This document shows positions 18,102 through 25,361 of a DNA stretch of 64,000 nt, piece by piece (the stretch's first letter is position 1; each line of letters starts with the position of its first letter). A program made the position numbers and the translations under genes. Source of the DNA: JAICYJ01 sp045806525. GTDB lineage: Bacteria > Actinomycetota > Thermoleophilia > Gaiellales > JAICJC01. The notes beneath the pieces were generated by a model. It worked only from the letters and a program-made list of their open reading frames with translations. It was not told where the DNA came from and did no database searches. The DNA is taken from the NCBI GenBank assembly GCA_045806525.1, contig JBJMJD010000087.1:28301-92300 (forward strand), given 5' to 3'.

Positions 18102-18874
18102 GTTCGGAACTCCATCAGGCCAAGGTCGAGCACGCTGACGCCGCCGTCGACAGGGATCACGGTGCCGTTGACGTAGGCGGCCGCCGGCGAGAGCAGCCAG
18201 GCCACCAGCCCGGCCACCTCGTCGGCCTCACCGGCGCGGGGGATGGGCATGTGGGCGTGCGCCAGCCGGTAGGCGCCCTCGCGGTCGGTGCCGCGGAGCC
18301 CGGCCAGCTCGTCCATCGCGCCGTCGGCCATGGGGGTGCGGATCCAGCCCGGGCAGACCGCGTTTGCGCGCACACCGCGCGGGCCAAAGTCGACGGCGAT
18401 CGACTGCACGAGCATGTTCAGGCCGGCTTTGGACGTGCAGTAGGCCGATGAGTCGGGCCCGGCTCGCAGGCCGGCCAGCGAGGAGACCGCGACCAGGGAG
18501 CCGCCGCGCCGCTCGAGGTGGGGGAGGGCCGCGCGTGCGGTCAGGAAGGCGCCGGTGAGGTTGCTGCGCAGCACCGCGTCCCAGCTCTCCGGCGTCTGGT
18601 CGACGACGCTGCCCGAGTGCGACACGCCCGCGCAGTAGACCAATGCGTCGAGGCCGCCCAGCTCCTCGACGGCCGTGCGGACGGCGGTCTCGGCGCCGGC
18701 AGGGTCGCCGCAGTCGCCCGCCACCGCGATGCCGCCGATCTCGGCCGCCACCTGCGCCAGCGGATCCAGCCGGCGCCCGGTCACGACCACCCCGTAGCCG
18801 TCGGCCGCGAGCCGCCGCGCGACGGCCGCACCGATGCCGGTGCCGCCACCGCTGACCAGCGCCGCCGCGCTCAT
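18098..18874 (-). CDS. Short-chain dehydrogenase/reductase
   Basis: 258 residues from ATG 18874, which overlaps the stop of the decarboxylase-like gene (ATGA). The NAD(P) motif VSGGGTGIGAAVARRLA, the catalytic serine region (SLVAVSSLAGL), the YCTSKAG Tyr/Lys pair and the classical PVDGGVSV C-terminus are all present. Arg17 in the TGRR segment suggests NADP(H) preference, a soft inference. It would oxidise or reduce an alcohol or ketone in the operon's pathway; the substrate is unknown. Confidence 0.92.
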   Translation of the reverse strand: MSAAALVSGGGTGIGAAVARRLAADGYGVVVTGRRLDPLAQVAAEIGGIAVAGDCGDPAGAETAVRTAVEELGGLDALVYCAGVSHSGSVVDQTPESWDAVLRSNLTGAFLTARAALPHLERRGGSLVAVSSLAGLRAGPDSSAYCTSKAGLNMLVQSIAVDFGPRGVRANAVCPGWIRTPMADGAMDELAGLRGTDREGAYRLAHAHMPIPRAGEADEVAGLVAWLLSPAAAYVNGTVIPVDGGVSVLDLGLMEFRT

Positions 18875-19659
18875 TCCGGAATCGTCTCGAGGTCGTCGAC
18901 GGTATAGGCGAACTGGAATCGGAAGCCCTTGCCGACCCTCAGCGGCGCCAGCGTGTCGTGCTCCTCGCCCGGCGCGGGGTACAGCGCCAGCGTGGCCGCT
19001 CCCTCGTGAATCTGGGAGGCCGAGCGGTTGCTGGAGCGGGCCCGCACCAGCTCGTCGACCGCCGGGTCGCCCCACCGGCCCGCCGCCAGGCGCGGGAAGT
19101 GGCGGTGGTTGACCAGGGGCGGGTCGTTGTGCGTGGGGCCGGCTTCGCTCAGCCGGTCGGGACTGACCGTGCCCTCGGCCAGCAGCCGGCCGTTGGCGGT
19201 GAGCGTGCCGGCGAAGATACGGCCCTCGGCCCGGCAGTCAAGGCCAAAGCTGCGCGTCATGTGCACCTCGCCAAGCTTCTTTGGGAACCCCTGGATCCAG
19301 CCCCGGATCAGGGCGAAGTCGCGGTCGACCCAGATGTAGGGACAGGTGGTGACGTGCTCGTCTCCCAGCATCGCGTTGGCGACGATGAAGAACTCCTTGT
19401 ACTGGCTGCGCACCGGGTCGAGCAGCTCCTCGCCCGAGTCGGAGCAGGACTGCCAGTCGACGAACAGGGCGGCGCAGCGGCCGGGGTCGTCGGCGAAGGC
19501 GGTCAGCCGCGCGGGCAGCACGGCGGCCACCGCGTCCGGGTCGGCCCAGAACTCGATCACCAGGAAGTCGCCGACGTAGTGCCATGGCGGCGATGGGATG
19601 ATGGACGCGCCGCCGTGCGGGGAGAGCGGCAGCGAGTATCCGCGCGGCCCGTCGCTCAT
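18871..19659 (-). CDS. Acetoacetate decarboxylase-family protein
   Basis: 262 residues from ATG 19659. It has the family's beta-cone features PPWHYVGDFLVIEFWADPDAV, EFFIVANAMLGDEHVTTCPYIWVD and GWIQGFPKKLGEVHMTRSFG; the Lys pair in PKKLGE matches the Schiff-base lysine region of acetoacetate decarboxylase. Family members decarboxylate or hydrolyse/aldol-cleave keto acids. In a meta-cleavage operon it may act on the ring-fission product, parallel to HpaG/HpaH chemistry. Overlaps both neighbouring genes by ATGA. Confidence 0.85.
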   Translation of the reverse strand: MSDGPRGYSLPLSPHGGASIIPSPPWHYVGDFLVIEFWADPDAVAAVLPARLTAFADDPGRCAALFVDWQSCSDSGEELLDPVRSQYKEFFIVANAMLGDEHVTTCPYIWVDRDFALIRGWIQGFPKKLGEVHMTRSFGLDCRAEGRIFAGTLTANGRLLAEGTVSPDRLSEAGPTHNDPPLVNHRHFPRLAAGRWGDPAVDELVRARSSNRSASQIHEGAATLALYPAPGEEHDTLAPLRVGKGFRFQFAYTVDDLETIPE

Positions 19660-19940
19660 GGCCGCTCCAGGGAGCCGACCACCTCGTACATGACCGCGTC
19701 GTCGGCCGGCGACACCTCGATGCCGAGCCGCTCGCGCGCCTCCTCGATCTTCGCCATCGCGGCGTCCGCGGCATCGGCGTCCTGGAACACGGTCACCGAC
19801 ACCGCCGAGCCGTCCTCGGCCAGGCAGTGGTAGAGAGCGGTCACACCCTCCACGCCGCGCAACGCCTCGATCACCCACTCGGAGCGGTCGAGACCGAGGT
19901 CACCGCGTCCCGCCTCGAAGCGGGCGACGCGGACGATCAC
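19656..19940 (-). CDS. Small ABM/dimeric alpha-beta barrel-like protein
   Basis: 94 residues from GTG 19940, which overlaps the stop of the HpaB-like gene (GTGA) behind a GGAGG site. The pattern of a short beta strand (VIVRVARFEAG), helix (SEWVIEALRGVEGVTALYHCL), strand (SAVSVTVFQDADAADAAMAKIEEA) and a closing strand fits ferredoxin-like monomers of the antibiotic-biosynthesis monooxygenase type. It is probably an accessory to the neighbouring monooxygenase or decarboxylase; no catalytic residue was identified. Confidence 0.7.
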   Translation of the reverse strand: MIVRVARFEAGRGDLGLDRSEWVIEALRGVEGVTALYHCLAEDGSAVSVTVFQDADAADAAMAKIEEARERLGIEVSPADDAVMYEVVGSLERP

Positions 19941-21406
19941 GAGGGCTCCTCCAGGAACTGCTCGACCAGCGACTCCGGGAACGACTTGTCGGCGATCTTG
20001 TAGGCCAGCGCCGTCATGCGGTAGGAGTCGGACAGGTAGAACCGCTCGTAGAGCTCGCCGCGACCGCCCAGGTCGCTGCCGATGTAGTCCCAGGCCAGGC
20101 GGAACAGGCGGATGCGGCGCTCGGCGTCGGCACCGGCTGCCTGGTAGTACTTCGCGATCTCGTCGGCCAGCGGGCCGTCCATGTCGGCCCGCGAGGGCGT
20201 GGCCATGAAGCCACCGCCGCCGATCAGCTGCAGCAGCTCGTTCACATAGGGCAGCCATTTCGGCATCTCGCCGCGCAGCGCCAGGAACGGGCGGTCGTCC
20301 GGATACCAGACGCCGCCCTCGTCCAGGGCCGAGCCGGCCTCCGCCGAGATCAGGCCGGAGCGGGTCAGCTCGGCCATGTTCCAGACCTGGCCGAGCTTCT
20401 CCTGGATGTGGTCGAAGCGCACCACGCCGGTGGTGTTGGCAAGCATGTGGCCGAGCCCGAGCGCGAACGACAGCTTCACGTAGGCACGCGTGAAGGCCTG
20501 GTGCATGATGTGTCCGCGCCAGCCGGTGTCGGTGATCACCTCCGAGTAGGCCTCGGTGTCACCGCACAGGAACAGCCTGTCCTTCGGCACCTCGACGTTG
20601 TCGAAGATGACGACGGCGTCCATCTCGTCGAAGCGCGACGACAGCGGGTAGTCAAACGCCGAACGCTGCTTCGAGTAGCTGTCGCGGCAGATGAAGCGCA
20701 GGCCGGGCGTGCCCATCGGCAGCGCGAAGGCCAGCGCGTAGTCGCCGTCCTGGGGGCGGATGTCGGAGCCGGGGTAGATGGTCAGCTCGTCGGCGTAGGG
20801 GGCCAGCGTGGCCAGCATGCGCGCCCCGCGCACGGTGATGTGGTTCTCGGTCTCACCCACCTTGTGCAGGGCGACCTCGCCCGCCGCCTGCTCGGCCTCC
20901 GGCTTGCTGCGGTCGACCTGCGGGTTCATGATCGAGTGGGTGGTGGAGAGGTCGCGGTCGCGCATAAGCTTCTGGTAGGCGACCAGATTGGCGGCCCCCT
21001 GCTCGTTGCCGCGGCGCGCCCAGACGTCGGCGCGGCCGGCGAAGCAGGCGAAGGTGACGTTCAGGTAGTCGGGGGTGCGGCCCATCATGCCGGCGGTGAG
21101 GGCGGCGGTCAGCTCGATGGCGCGGCGGCGGCGCTCGAGGTCTTCGCGGCTGCGCGGGATCAGGTGGGTGACGTTGACCAGGCGCCCGTCGTCGGGCGAG
21201 GCCGCCAGCATCTCGTCGGCGTGCTGGTGTTGCAGGTCGTAGACGCGGGCCATGGTGCGCGCCGCCTCGGCCAGCTGCGGGTGCTCGAGCGGGTGGGTGA
21301 TCTTCTCGCCGTTCAGCCAGATCTCGCGGGCGTCGCCGCGCAGGCCGTCCAGGAACTGCTGGCCGGTGCGGGCGGCTGTCGGCGTCTGCTGCTGCGCGGT
21401 TGCCAT
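19937..21406 (-). CDS. 4-hydroxyphenylacetate 3-hydroxylase-type flavin monooxygenase (HpaB family)
   Basis: 489 residues with the HpaB architecture: the N-terminal helical domain (FLDGLRGDAREIWLNGEKI, family hallmark), GRTPDYLNVTFACFAGRAD, the central barrel (HITVRGARMLATLAPYADEL), and the C-terminal helical domain (YIGSDLGGRGELYERFY). FADH2-dependent members hydroxylate a phenol ortho to the existing hydroxyl, giving a catechol. A separate flavin reductase (HpaC) is normally needed and is not encoded in the window. It lies between the extradiol dioxygenase and the ABM-like gene, the expected order for phenol hydroxylation followed by ring opening. Confidence 0.93.
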   Translation of the reverse strand: MATAQQQTPTAARTGQQFLDGLRGDAREIWLNGEKITHPLEHPQLAEAARTMARVYDLQHQHADEMLAASPDDGRLVNVTHLIPRSREDLERRRRAIELTAALTAGMMGRTPDYLNVTFACFAGRADVWARRGNEQGAANLVAYQKLMRDRDLSTTHSIMNPQVDRSKPEAEQAAGEVALHKVGETENHITVRGARMLATLAPYADELTIYPGSDIRPQDGDYALAFALPMGTPGLRFICRDSYSKQRSAFDYPLSSRFDEMDAVVIFDNVEVPKDRLFLCGDTEAYSEVITDTGWRGHIMHQAFTRAYVKLSFALGLGHMLANTTGVVRFDHIQEKLGQVWNMAELTRSGLISAEAGSALDEGGVWYPDDRPFLALRGEMPKWLPYVNELLQLIGGGGFMATPSRADMDGPLADEIAKYYQAAGADAERRIRLFRLAWDYIGSDLGGRGELYERFYLSDSYRMTALAYKIADKSFPESLVEQFLEEPS

Positions 21407-22335
21407 CAGGCCTCCTGGTGTGTCAGCGGGGGAAGCTGCTCTCCCTTCGCGAGCAGGCCGTCGCGCTCGTAGCGGACGGCCTCCTCGTCGAATCGGAAGT
21501 ATGACCGTGGCGGCAGGATGCCCCAGACGTTGCTCGAGTGGGGGGTGTCGTCCCAGTCACGCGGCTCGTGATCGGGCTCGAGTTGCTCCATGTCGCAGTA
21601 GCACTCCACGATCAGCTGCTCGTCGGGGACGCGAACGTACCCGCACAGGTTCTGGGCCAGCGCGTGGCGCAGGGGGCCCCAGACCAGCCAGCGGCCGTGC
21701 TGGCCGAGGTGGTCGAACACCACCCGCAGCTCGCCCCAGTCGACGTACTCGAACGCGAAATGGTGGAAGTGGGCTACGTCGTGCTGCACGAGCGCCATAG
21801 AGTGGTGGTCGGAGTTGATCGAGAGCCAGTTGCCGGCGCCCAGCAGGCGGTCGGATATGCGCATGCCCAGCACGTCGGTGTAGAAGGAGGTGGCGCGGTC
21901 GAGGTCGGTGGTGAGCACGTTCACGTGGCCGAGCTTGCGCGGGTGCAGCCCCGGCAGCGTCTCGGTCGACCGTGCCACCGGCGGCCGGCGGTCGTCCTCC
22001 TCGCGGAACGGCATCAGCTCGATGCCATAGCCGTCGGGGTCTGCGAAGTGGAGGCCCCCGTCGTGGTGCTCGTAGTCGACGCCGTGGTGCTCGAGCTGGG
22101 CGGCCGCGTGCGCCAGCGTGCAGCTGCGGCGAAGCTCCCAGCCGGTGTGGTCGTGGCCGGGAGGTTCGGCGCCGACCAGCTGGAGCGAGTAGGGCTCGTA
22201 GGCGCAGCGCAGGAAGGCGTGGTGGCCGACCCGCTCCACCTCGGTCAGGCCGAACTGGATCGCCCAGCGGTGCTCGGCCTCGTCCAGGTTGGCGACCCGC
22301 AGCGCCACGTGATCGATGCGGCGGATCTCGATCAT
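21406..22335 (-). CDS. Extradiol catechol 2,3-dioxygenase (homoprotocatechuate type, VOC fold)
   Basis: 309 residues, two VOC modules. The C-terminal one carries the ferrous ligands: His in KLGHVNVLTTDLDRATSFY, His in VAHFHHFAFEYVDW and Glu in LIVECYCDMEQLE. Residues around YIDNYFRFDEEAVRYERDG-like segments at the end (SYFRFDEEAVRYERDG) are typical of type I extradiol enzymes of the HpaD/BphC group. It should open a catechol next to the diol with O2. A one-base overlap (TGATG) links it to the HpaB gene and an ATGA overlap to the FAH-fold gene. Confidence 0.92.
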   Translation of the reverse strand: MIEIRRIDHVALRVANLDEAEHRWAIQFGLTEVERVGHHAFLRCAYEPYSLQLVGAEPPGHDHTGWELRRSCTLAHAAAQLEHHGVDYEHHDGGLHFADPDGYGIELMPFREEDDRRPPVARSTETLPGLHPRKLGHVNVLTTDLDRATSFYTDVLGMRISDRLLGAGNWLSINSDHHSMALVQHDVAHFHHFAFEYVDWGELRVVFDHLGQHGRWLVWGPLRHALAQNLCGYVRVPDEQLIVECYCDMEQLEPDHEPRDWDDTPHSSNVWGILPPRSYFRFDEEAVRYERDGLLAKGEQLPPLTHQEA

Positions 22336-23195
22336 GATCGCGTCACTCCCTCCTGTGCCGCTCGCTCCGCCTCGTCCTCGGGCATGGCCAGCGCGACGTG
22401 CAGCGTGTTGGCCGAGACCTGCAGCTGGTCGCCCGGCCCGGACAGGTCGACGTCCCAGTCCACCACCGTGTTCGAGAGCCGGCCGAGGCCCGTCACCTCG
22501 ACCTCGACCACGTCGCCCGGCTCCATCGGCCGCGAGTGGGCGGGGGTGCCCGAGAGCAGGACGTCGCCGGGCATCAGGGTGATCACACGGCAGAGGTCGG
22601 CCAGCAGGTAGGAGACGGGCCAGATCAGGTCGGCCGCTGAGCCCTGCTGTGCTACCTCGCCGTTCAGATAGGTGCGGATCTCGAAGTCGGTGGGGTCGAA
22701 CTGGTCGGCGGGCACCAGCTCGGGGCCGATCGGGCAGAACCCGTCCTGGCCCTTGACCCGCAGCATCGAGCCGCGGTCGGCGTGGCGGAAGTCGTGCAGG
22801 CCGACGTCGTTCGCGCAGGCATAGCCGGCGACGTGGTCGAGCGCGTCCGCCTCGGGCACGCCCTGCATGGCGCGTCCGATCACGACGGCCAGCTCGCCCT
22901 CGTAGTTGAGGAAGCGGGCGCCCCGCGGGCGGCGCAGCTCGCCGCGGTGGCCGTTCAGGGTGGTGGGCGGCTTCATGAAGTAGGAGGGCTCTGGCGGCGT
23001 GCGAGCGGCGTACTCCTCGACGCGGCTACGGTAGGTGAGGTGGGTGGCGATGATCTTGGTCGGCTCGACCGGCGCCAGGAAGTGCGCGGTCGCCTCGTCC
23101 AGGCGGTCGCCGGAGGCGAGGACGACGCTGCCGCCGTCCAGCCGGCCCCAGCTGGGAGACCCCTCGACCAGCACCCGAACCCGTCGCTCAGACAC
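22332..23195 (-). CDS. FAH-family isomerase/decarboxylase or hydrolase (HpaG-like), operon lead gene
   Basis: 287 residues from GTG 23195; TTG 23207 is upstream in frame but lies within the -10/operator region, so 23195 is preferred. FAH-fold signatures: THLTYRSRVEEYA, NYEGELAVVIGRAM, YACANDVGLHDFR, and the Asp/Glu/Lys-rich metal loop DVLLSGTPAHSRPMEPGDVVEVEVTG. In HpaG-type enzymes this fold isomerises/decarboxylates 2-hydroxy-muconate products of ring cleavage. First gene of the 12-gene operon; its promoter leaves almost no 5' leader. Confidence 0.88.
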   Translation of the reverse strand: MSERRVRVLVEGSPSWGRLDGGSVVLASGDRLDEATAHFLAPVEPTKIIATHLTYRSRVEEYAARTPPEPSYFMKPPTTLNGHRGELRRPRGARFLNYEGELAVVIGRAMQGVPEADALDHVAGYACANDVGLHDFRHADRGSMLRVKGQDGFCPIGPELVPADQFDPTDFEIRTYLNGEVAQQGSAADLIWPVSYLLADLCRVITLMPGDVLLSGTPAHSRPMEPGDVVEVEVTGLGRLSNTVVDWDVDLSGPGDQLQVSANTLHVALAMPEDEAERAAQEGVTRS

Positions 23196-23196
23196 G

Positions 23197-23208
23197 ATTG
23201 GATACAAT
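23197..23208. promoter_or_regulatory. Putative GntR operator A, ATTGGATACAAT
   Basis: A 12-bp near-palindrome (ATTG-N4-CAAT) lying on the -10 of the catabolic operon promoter. Two more copies with the same core lie at the gntR and permease promoters near 27.6-27.7 kb. FCD-type GntR repressors commonly bind TTGTATACAA-like sites. Confidence 0.55.
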
Positions 23209-23232
23209 ATGCGCTTTGCTGCTGGACGGCAA
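23204..23232 (-). promoter_or_regulatory. Promoter of the 12-gene catabolic operon
   Basis: On the minus strand, TTGCCG (23232-23227), a 17-base spacer and TATTGT (23209-23204) form a sigma-70-like promoter. Transcription should start about two to seven bases before the GTG at 23195, giving a leaderless or nearly leaderless mRNA. Confidence 0.55.
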
Positions 23233-23274
23233 GCCCGGCTCCCCGGTCTGGTGGACGCGGCTACCTGACCGAGT

Positions 23275-23880
23275 CTATCCCTGCGTCGGGGCGAGCTCGT
23301 CGCGCCAGTGGCGCAGGGCGGCGACGCCGGTTTCGACCTGGTCGCGGGTGAGGTCGTGGCGGGTGACGTTGGGAATGCGCTGCAGCGGGCCGGTCAGCGG
23401 GTCCTCGCCCGCGGCGGCGTTCAGCAGCATGCGCAGCGGCAGGTTGTGGCTGACCACCAGCACCACCGGCCCTGGCAGCCTCAGCACGCGGCGCCACCCC
23501 GCCAGGAAACGGGTGGTGGCGTCGAGTGCGCTCTCGCCTCCGGGGGGTGCCGCGGTCAGTGGGTTGTCGCGAAGCCAGGTCGTGTAGGCGGATACGGGGC
23601 CGTCCTCGAACGGGCCGACGACGATCTCGGCGAGCTGGTCGACGACGTGGGTCGAAACGTGGCGGTCAGCCACGAGCGCCGCCGCGGTCAGGCGTGTTCG
23701 CAGGGACGGCGCGACGACGAGCGCGTCGATCTGCTCCGACGCGAGTTCGCGGCCAAGGCCGCGGGCGGCGCGCTCACCGGGGGCGGTCAGGCCCACCTCG
23801 ACGGTCGAGTCGGGGTTCATACGGCCCTGAGCGCTGTACGGCGTCTCGGCGTGGCGGACGAGGATGAAGCTGTTGACCAT
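23275..23880 (-). CDS. Histidine phosphatase-family protein
   Basis: 201 residues from ATG 23880. The catalytic motif is FILVRHAETPYSAQGRMNPD (R-H-A/G-E), with the second active-site His in VVLVVSHNLPLRMLL and the supporting GGESALDATTRF. Soluble; the substrate may be a phosphosugar, nucleotide or phosphoprotein, unknown. It is divergent from the CMD gene and downstream of, but not overlapping, the HpaG-like gene's promoter region. Confidence 0.88.
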   Translation of the reverse strand: MVNSFILVRHAETPYSAQGRMNPDSTVEVGLTAPGERAARGLGRELASEQIDALVVAPSLRTRLTAAALVADRHVSTHVVDQLAEIVVGPFEDGPVSAYTTWLRDNPLTAAPPGGESALDATTRFLAGWRRVLRLPGPVVLVVSHNLPLRMLLNAAAGEDPLTGPLQRIPNVTRHDLTRDQVETGVAALRHWRDELAPTQG

Positions 23881-23954
23881 GCACTCATCGTGTCGCATGG
23901 GTCGGCTGTCCGTCCAGCGGGGCGTGGCCGGCGCGTGCTGGATATGGTTGGGCG

Positions 23955-24341
23955 GTGACCGAGCAGGAGGACGAAATGGACCAGGCGACGCGGCACGAGC
24001 GCGGCCTCGCGCGGCTGAAGGAGCTGGGCGACGAGCCCGGCGGGGACGCCTTCATCGAGCGGATGGGCAGCCCGATGGGCGACTGGCTGGTGGACTGGGT
24101 GTTCGGCGAGGTGCATACACGCGACGGGCTGACGGCGCGCGAGCGGGAGCTGATCATCGTGGCGGTGCTGACGGCGATCGGCAGCTCGGACCCCCAGGTC
24201 GCAGCGCACATCCGGGCGCTGCGGGCGATCGACGTGCCCTGGCAGGAGATCGAGGAGACGATCTTGCAGACGGCGCCCTACGCGGGCATCCCGCGGGCGA
24301 TCAACGCGCTCAAGGTGCTGCGGACGGAGCAGGGACGATGA
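23955..24341 (+). CDS. Carboxymuconolactone decarboxylase-family protein
   Basis: 128 residues from GTG 23955. It has the CMD core LTARERELIIVAVLTAIGSSDPQVAAHIRALRAIDVPWQEIEETI with the conserved His in AAHIRAL and downstream hydrophobic helices. True gamma-carboxymuconolactone decarboxylases act after ring opening, but the family also holds AhpD-like thiol peroxidase partners; there is no C-x-x-C here, which favours the decarboxylase side. It is translationally coupled to the next gene by ATGA. Confidence 0.88.
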   Translation: MTEQEDEMDQATRHERGLARLKELGDEPGGDAFIERMGSPMGDWLVDWVFGEVHTRDGLTARERELIIVAVLTAIGSSDPQVAAHIRALRAIDVPWQEIEETILQTAPYAGIPRAINALKVLRTEQGR

Positions 24342-25168
24342 GAGCCGTGCGGTTCCTGGATCCGTCGGGCGACGTCAAGCTGGGTCGGCTCGACGGCGAG
24401 GTGATCTTCGATGCGGGGCCGGCCGGGCCGCGCGGGTTCGTGCCCAGCGAGGAGGGGTGGCGGAGGATCGCGGATGCCTCCGGGCTGGCGCATCCGATCG
24501 AAGACGTGCGGCTGCTGCACCCGACCGAGCCGGTGAAGCTGCTGGCGATCGGCCTCAACTACCGCGACCACGCGGAGGAGTCGGAGCTCGAGATCCCGGA
24601 CGTGCCGGTCGTGTTTGCCAAGTGGACAACATGCCTGATCGGACACCGCCAGACGATCGTGGTGCCGCTCGAGGAGACGCGGCCGGACTACGAGGGAGAG
24701 GTGGCGGTGGTGCTGGGGCGCGACGTTTACCGGGCCGACGAGGCGACGGCGCGGGCGGCGGTGGGCGGCATCACGGCCTTCCACGACGTGTCCGGTCGGC
24801 GCGCACAGCTGGAGACGCCGCTGCGGCAGTTCACACTGGGCAAGAGCTTCGACACGTTCGGGCCGATGGGGCCGTGCGTGGCGTCGGCCGAGGGCCTCGA
24901 CCTGGCCGATATCGACGTCTCGACGAAGGTGAACGGTGAGCAGCGGCAGTCGTCCAACACGCGCAACCTGATCTTCTCGGTGGTGGAGCTGATCGTCTAC
25001 CTGTCGCGGGGCATGGCGCTGCAGGCAGGCGACGTGCTGGTCACGGGCACGCCGGCCGGGGTCGGCGACTCGAGGGTGCCGCCGGTGTACCTGCAGGAGG
25101 GCGACGTGGTCGACGTCACCGTGGACGGGGTGGGGACGCTCTCGAACCCGGTCACGCTCGAGCGCTGA
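24338..25168 (+). CDS. FAH-family hydrolase/isomerase (second copy)
   Basis: 276 residues from ATG 24338, overlapping the CMD stop by ATGA. Core motifs: IGLNYRDHAEESELEIPD, YEGEVAVVLGRDVY, FHDVSGRRAQLETPLRQF, LGKSFDTFGPMGPCV, VNGEQRQSSNTRNLIF, and the metal loop GDVLVTGTPAGVGD. This is the acylpyruvase/2-keto-hydratase branch of the FAH fold and is closer to hydrolases such as FahD1 than to HpaG. Together with the CMD gene it forms a two-gene operon for keto-acid processing. Confidence 0.9.
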   Translation: MRAVRFLDPSGDVKLGRLDGEVIFDAGPAGPRGFVPSEEGWRRIADASGLAHPIEDVRLLHPTEPVKLLAIGLNYRDHAEESELEIPDVPVVFAKWTTCLIGHRQTIVVPLEETRPDYEGEVAVVLGRDVYRADEATARAAVGGITAFHDVSGRRAQLETPLRQFTLGKSFDTFGPMGPCVASAEGLDLADIDVSTKVNGEQRQSSNTRNLIFSVVELIVYLSRGMALQAGDVLVTGTPAGVGDSRVPPVYLQEGDVVDVTVDGVGTLSNPVTLER

Positions 25169-25201
25169 GCTCAGGGGTCAGAGCACGCGTTGCCACTTCA
25201 G

Positions 25202-25222
25202 GACACTGTCTCGACAGGTGTC
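25202..25222. terminator. Weak hairpin between convergent genes
   Basis: GACACTGTC and GACAGGTGTC are imperfect inverted arms separated by two bases, with a one-base bulge. It lies in the 193-base gap between the second FAH gene and the convergent amidohydrolase gene. No T-run follows, so a terminator role is tentative. The rest of the gap shows no gene. Confidence 0.3.
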
Positions 25223-25361
25223 ACAGCCACCGTAACCATGATCTGTGGGGAACAGCCAGTTCGGCTTCGAACCGGGCTCAGAGCCCGATCGGGCCCCCGG
25301 CAGCGGTTCGGCGCAGCATCGTCGCGTGTCGTGACGAGGCCGTGATGCGGCCCGGCGGCCT

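Noticed and set aside
25169..25361. Insertion-sequence scar in the gap after the second FAH gene
   Set aside because: Only an imperfect hairpin is visible; no transposase fragment or terminal repeats could be identified.
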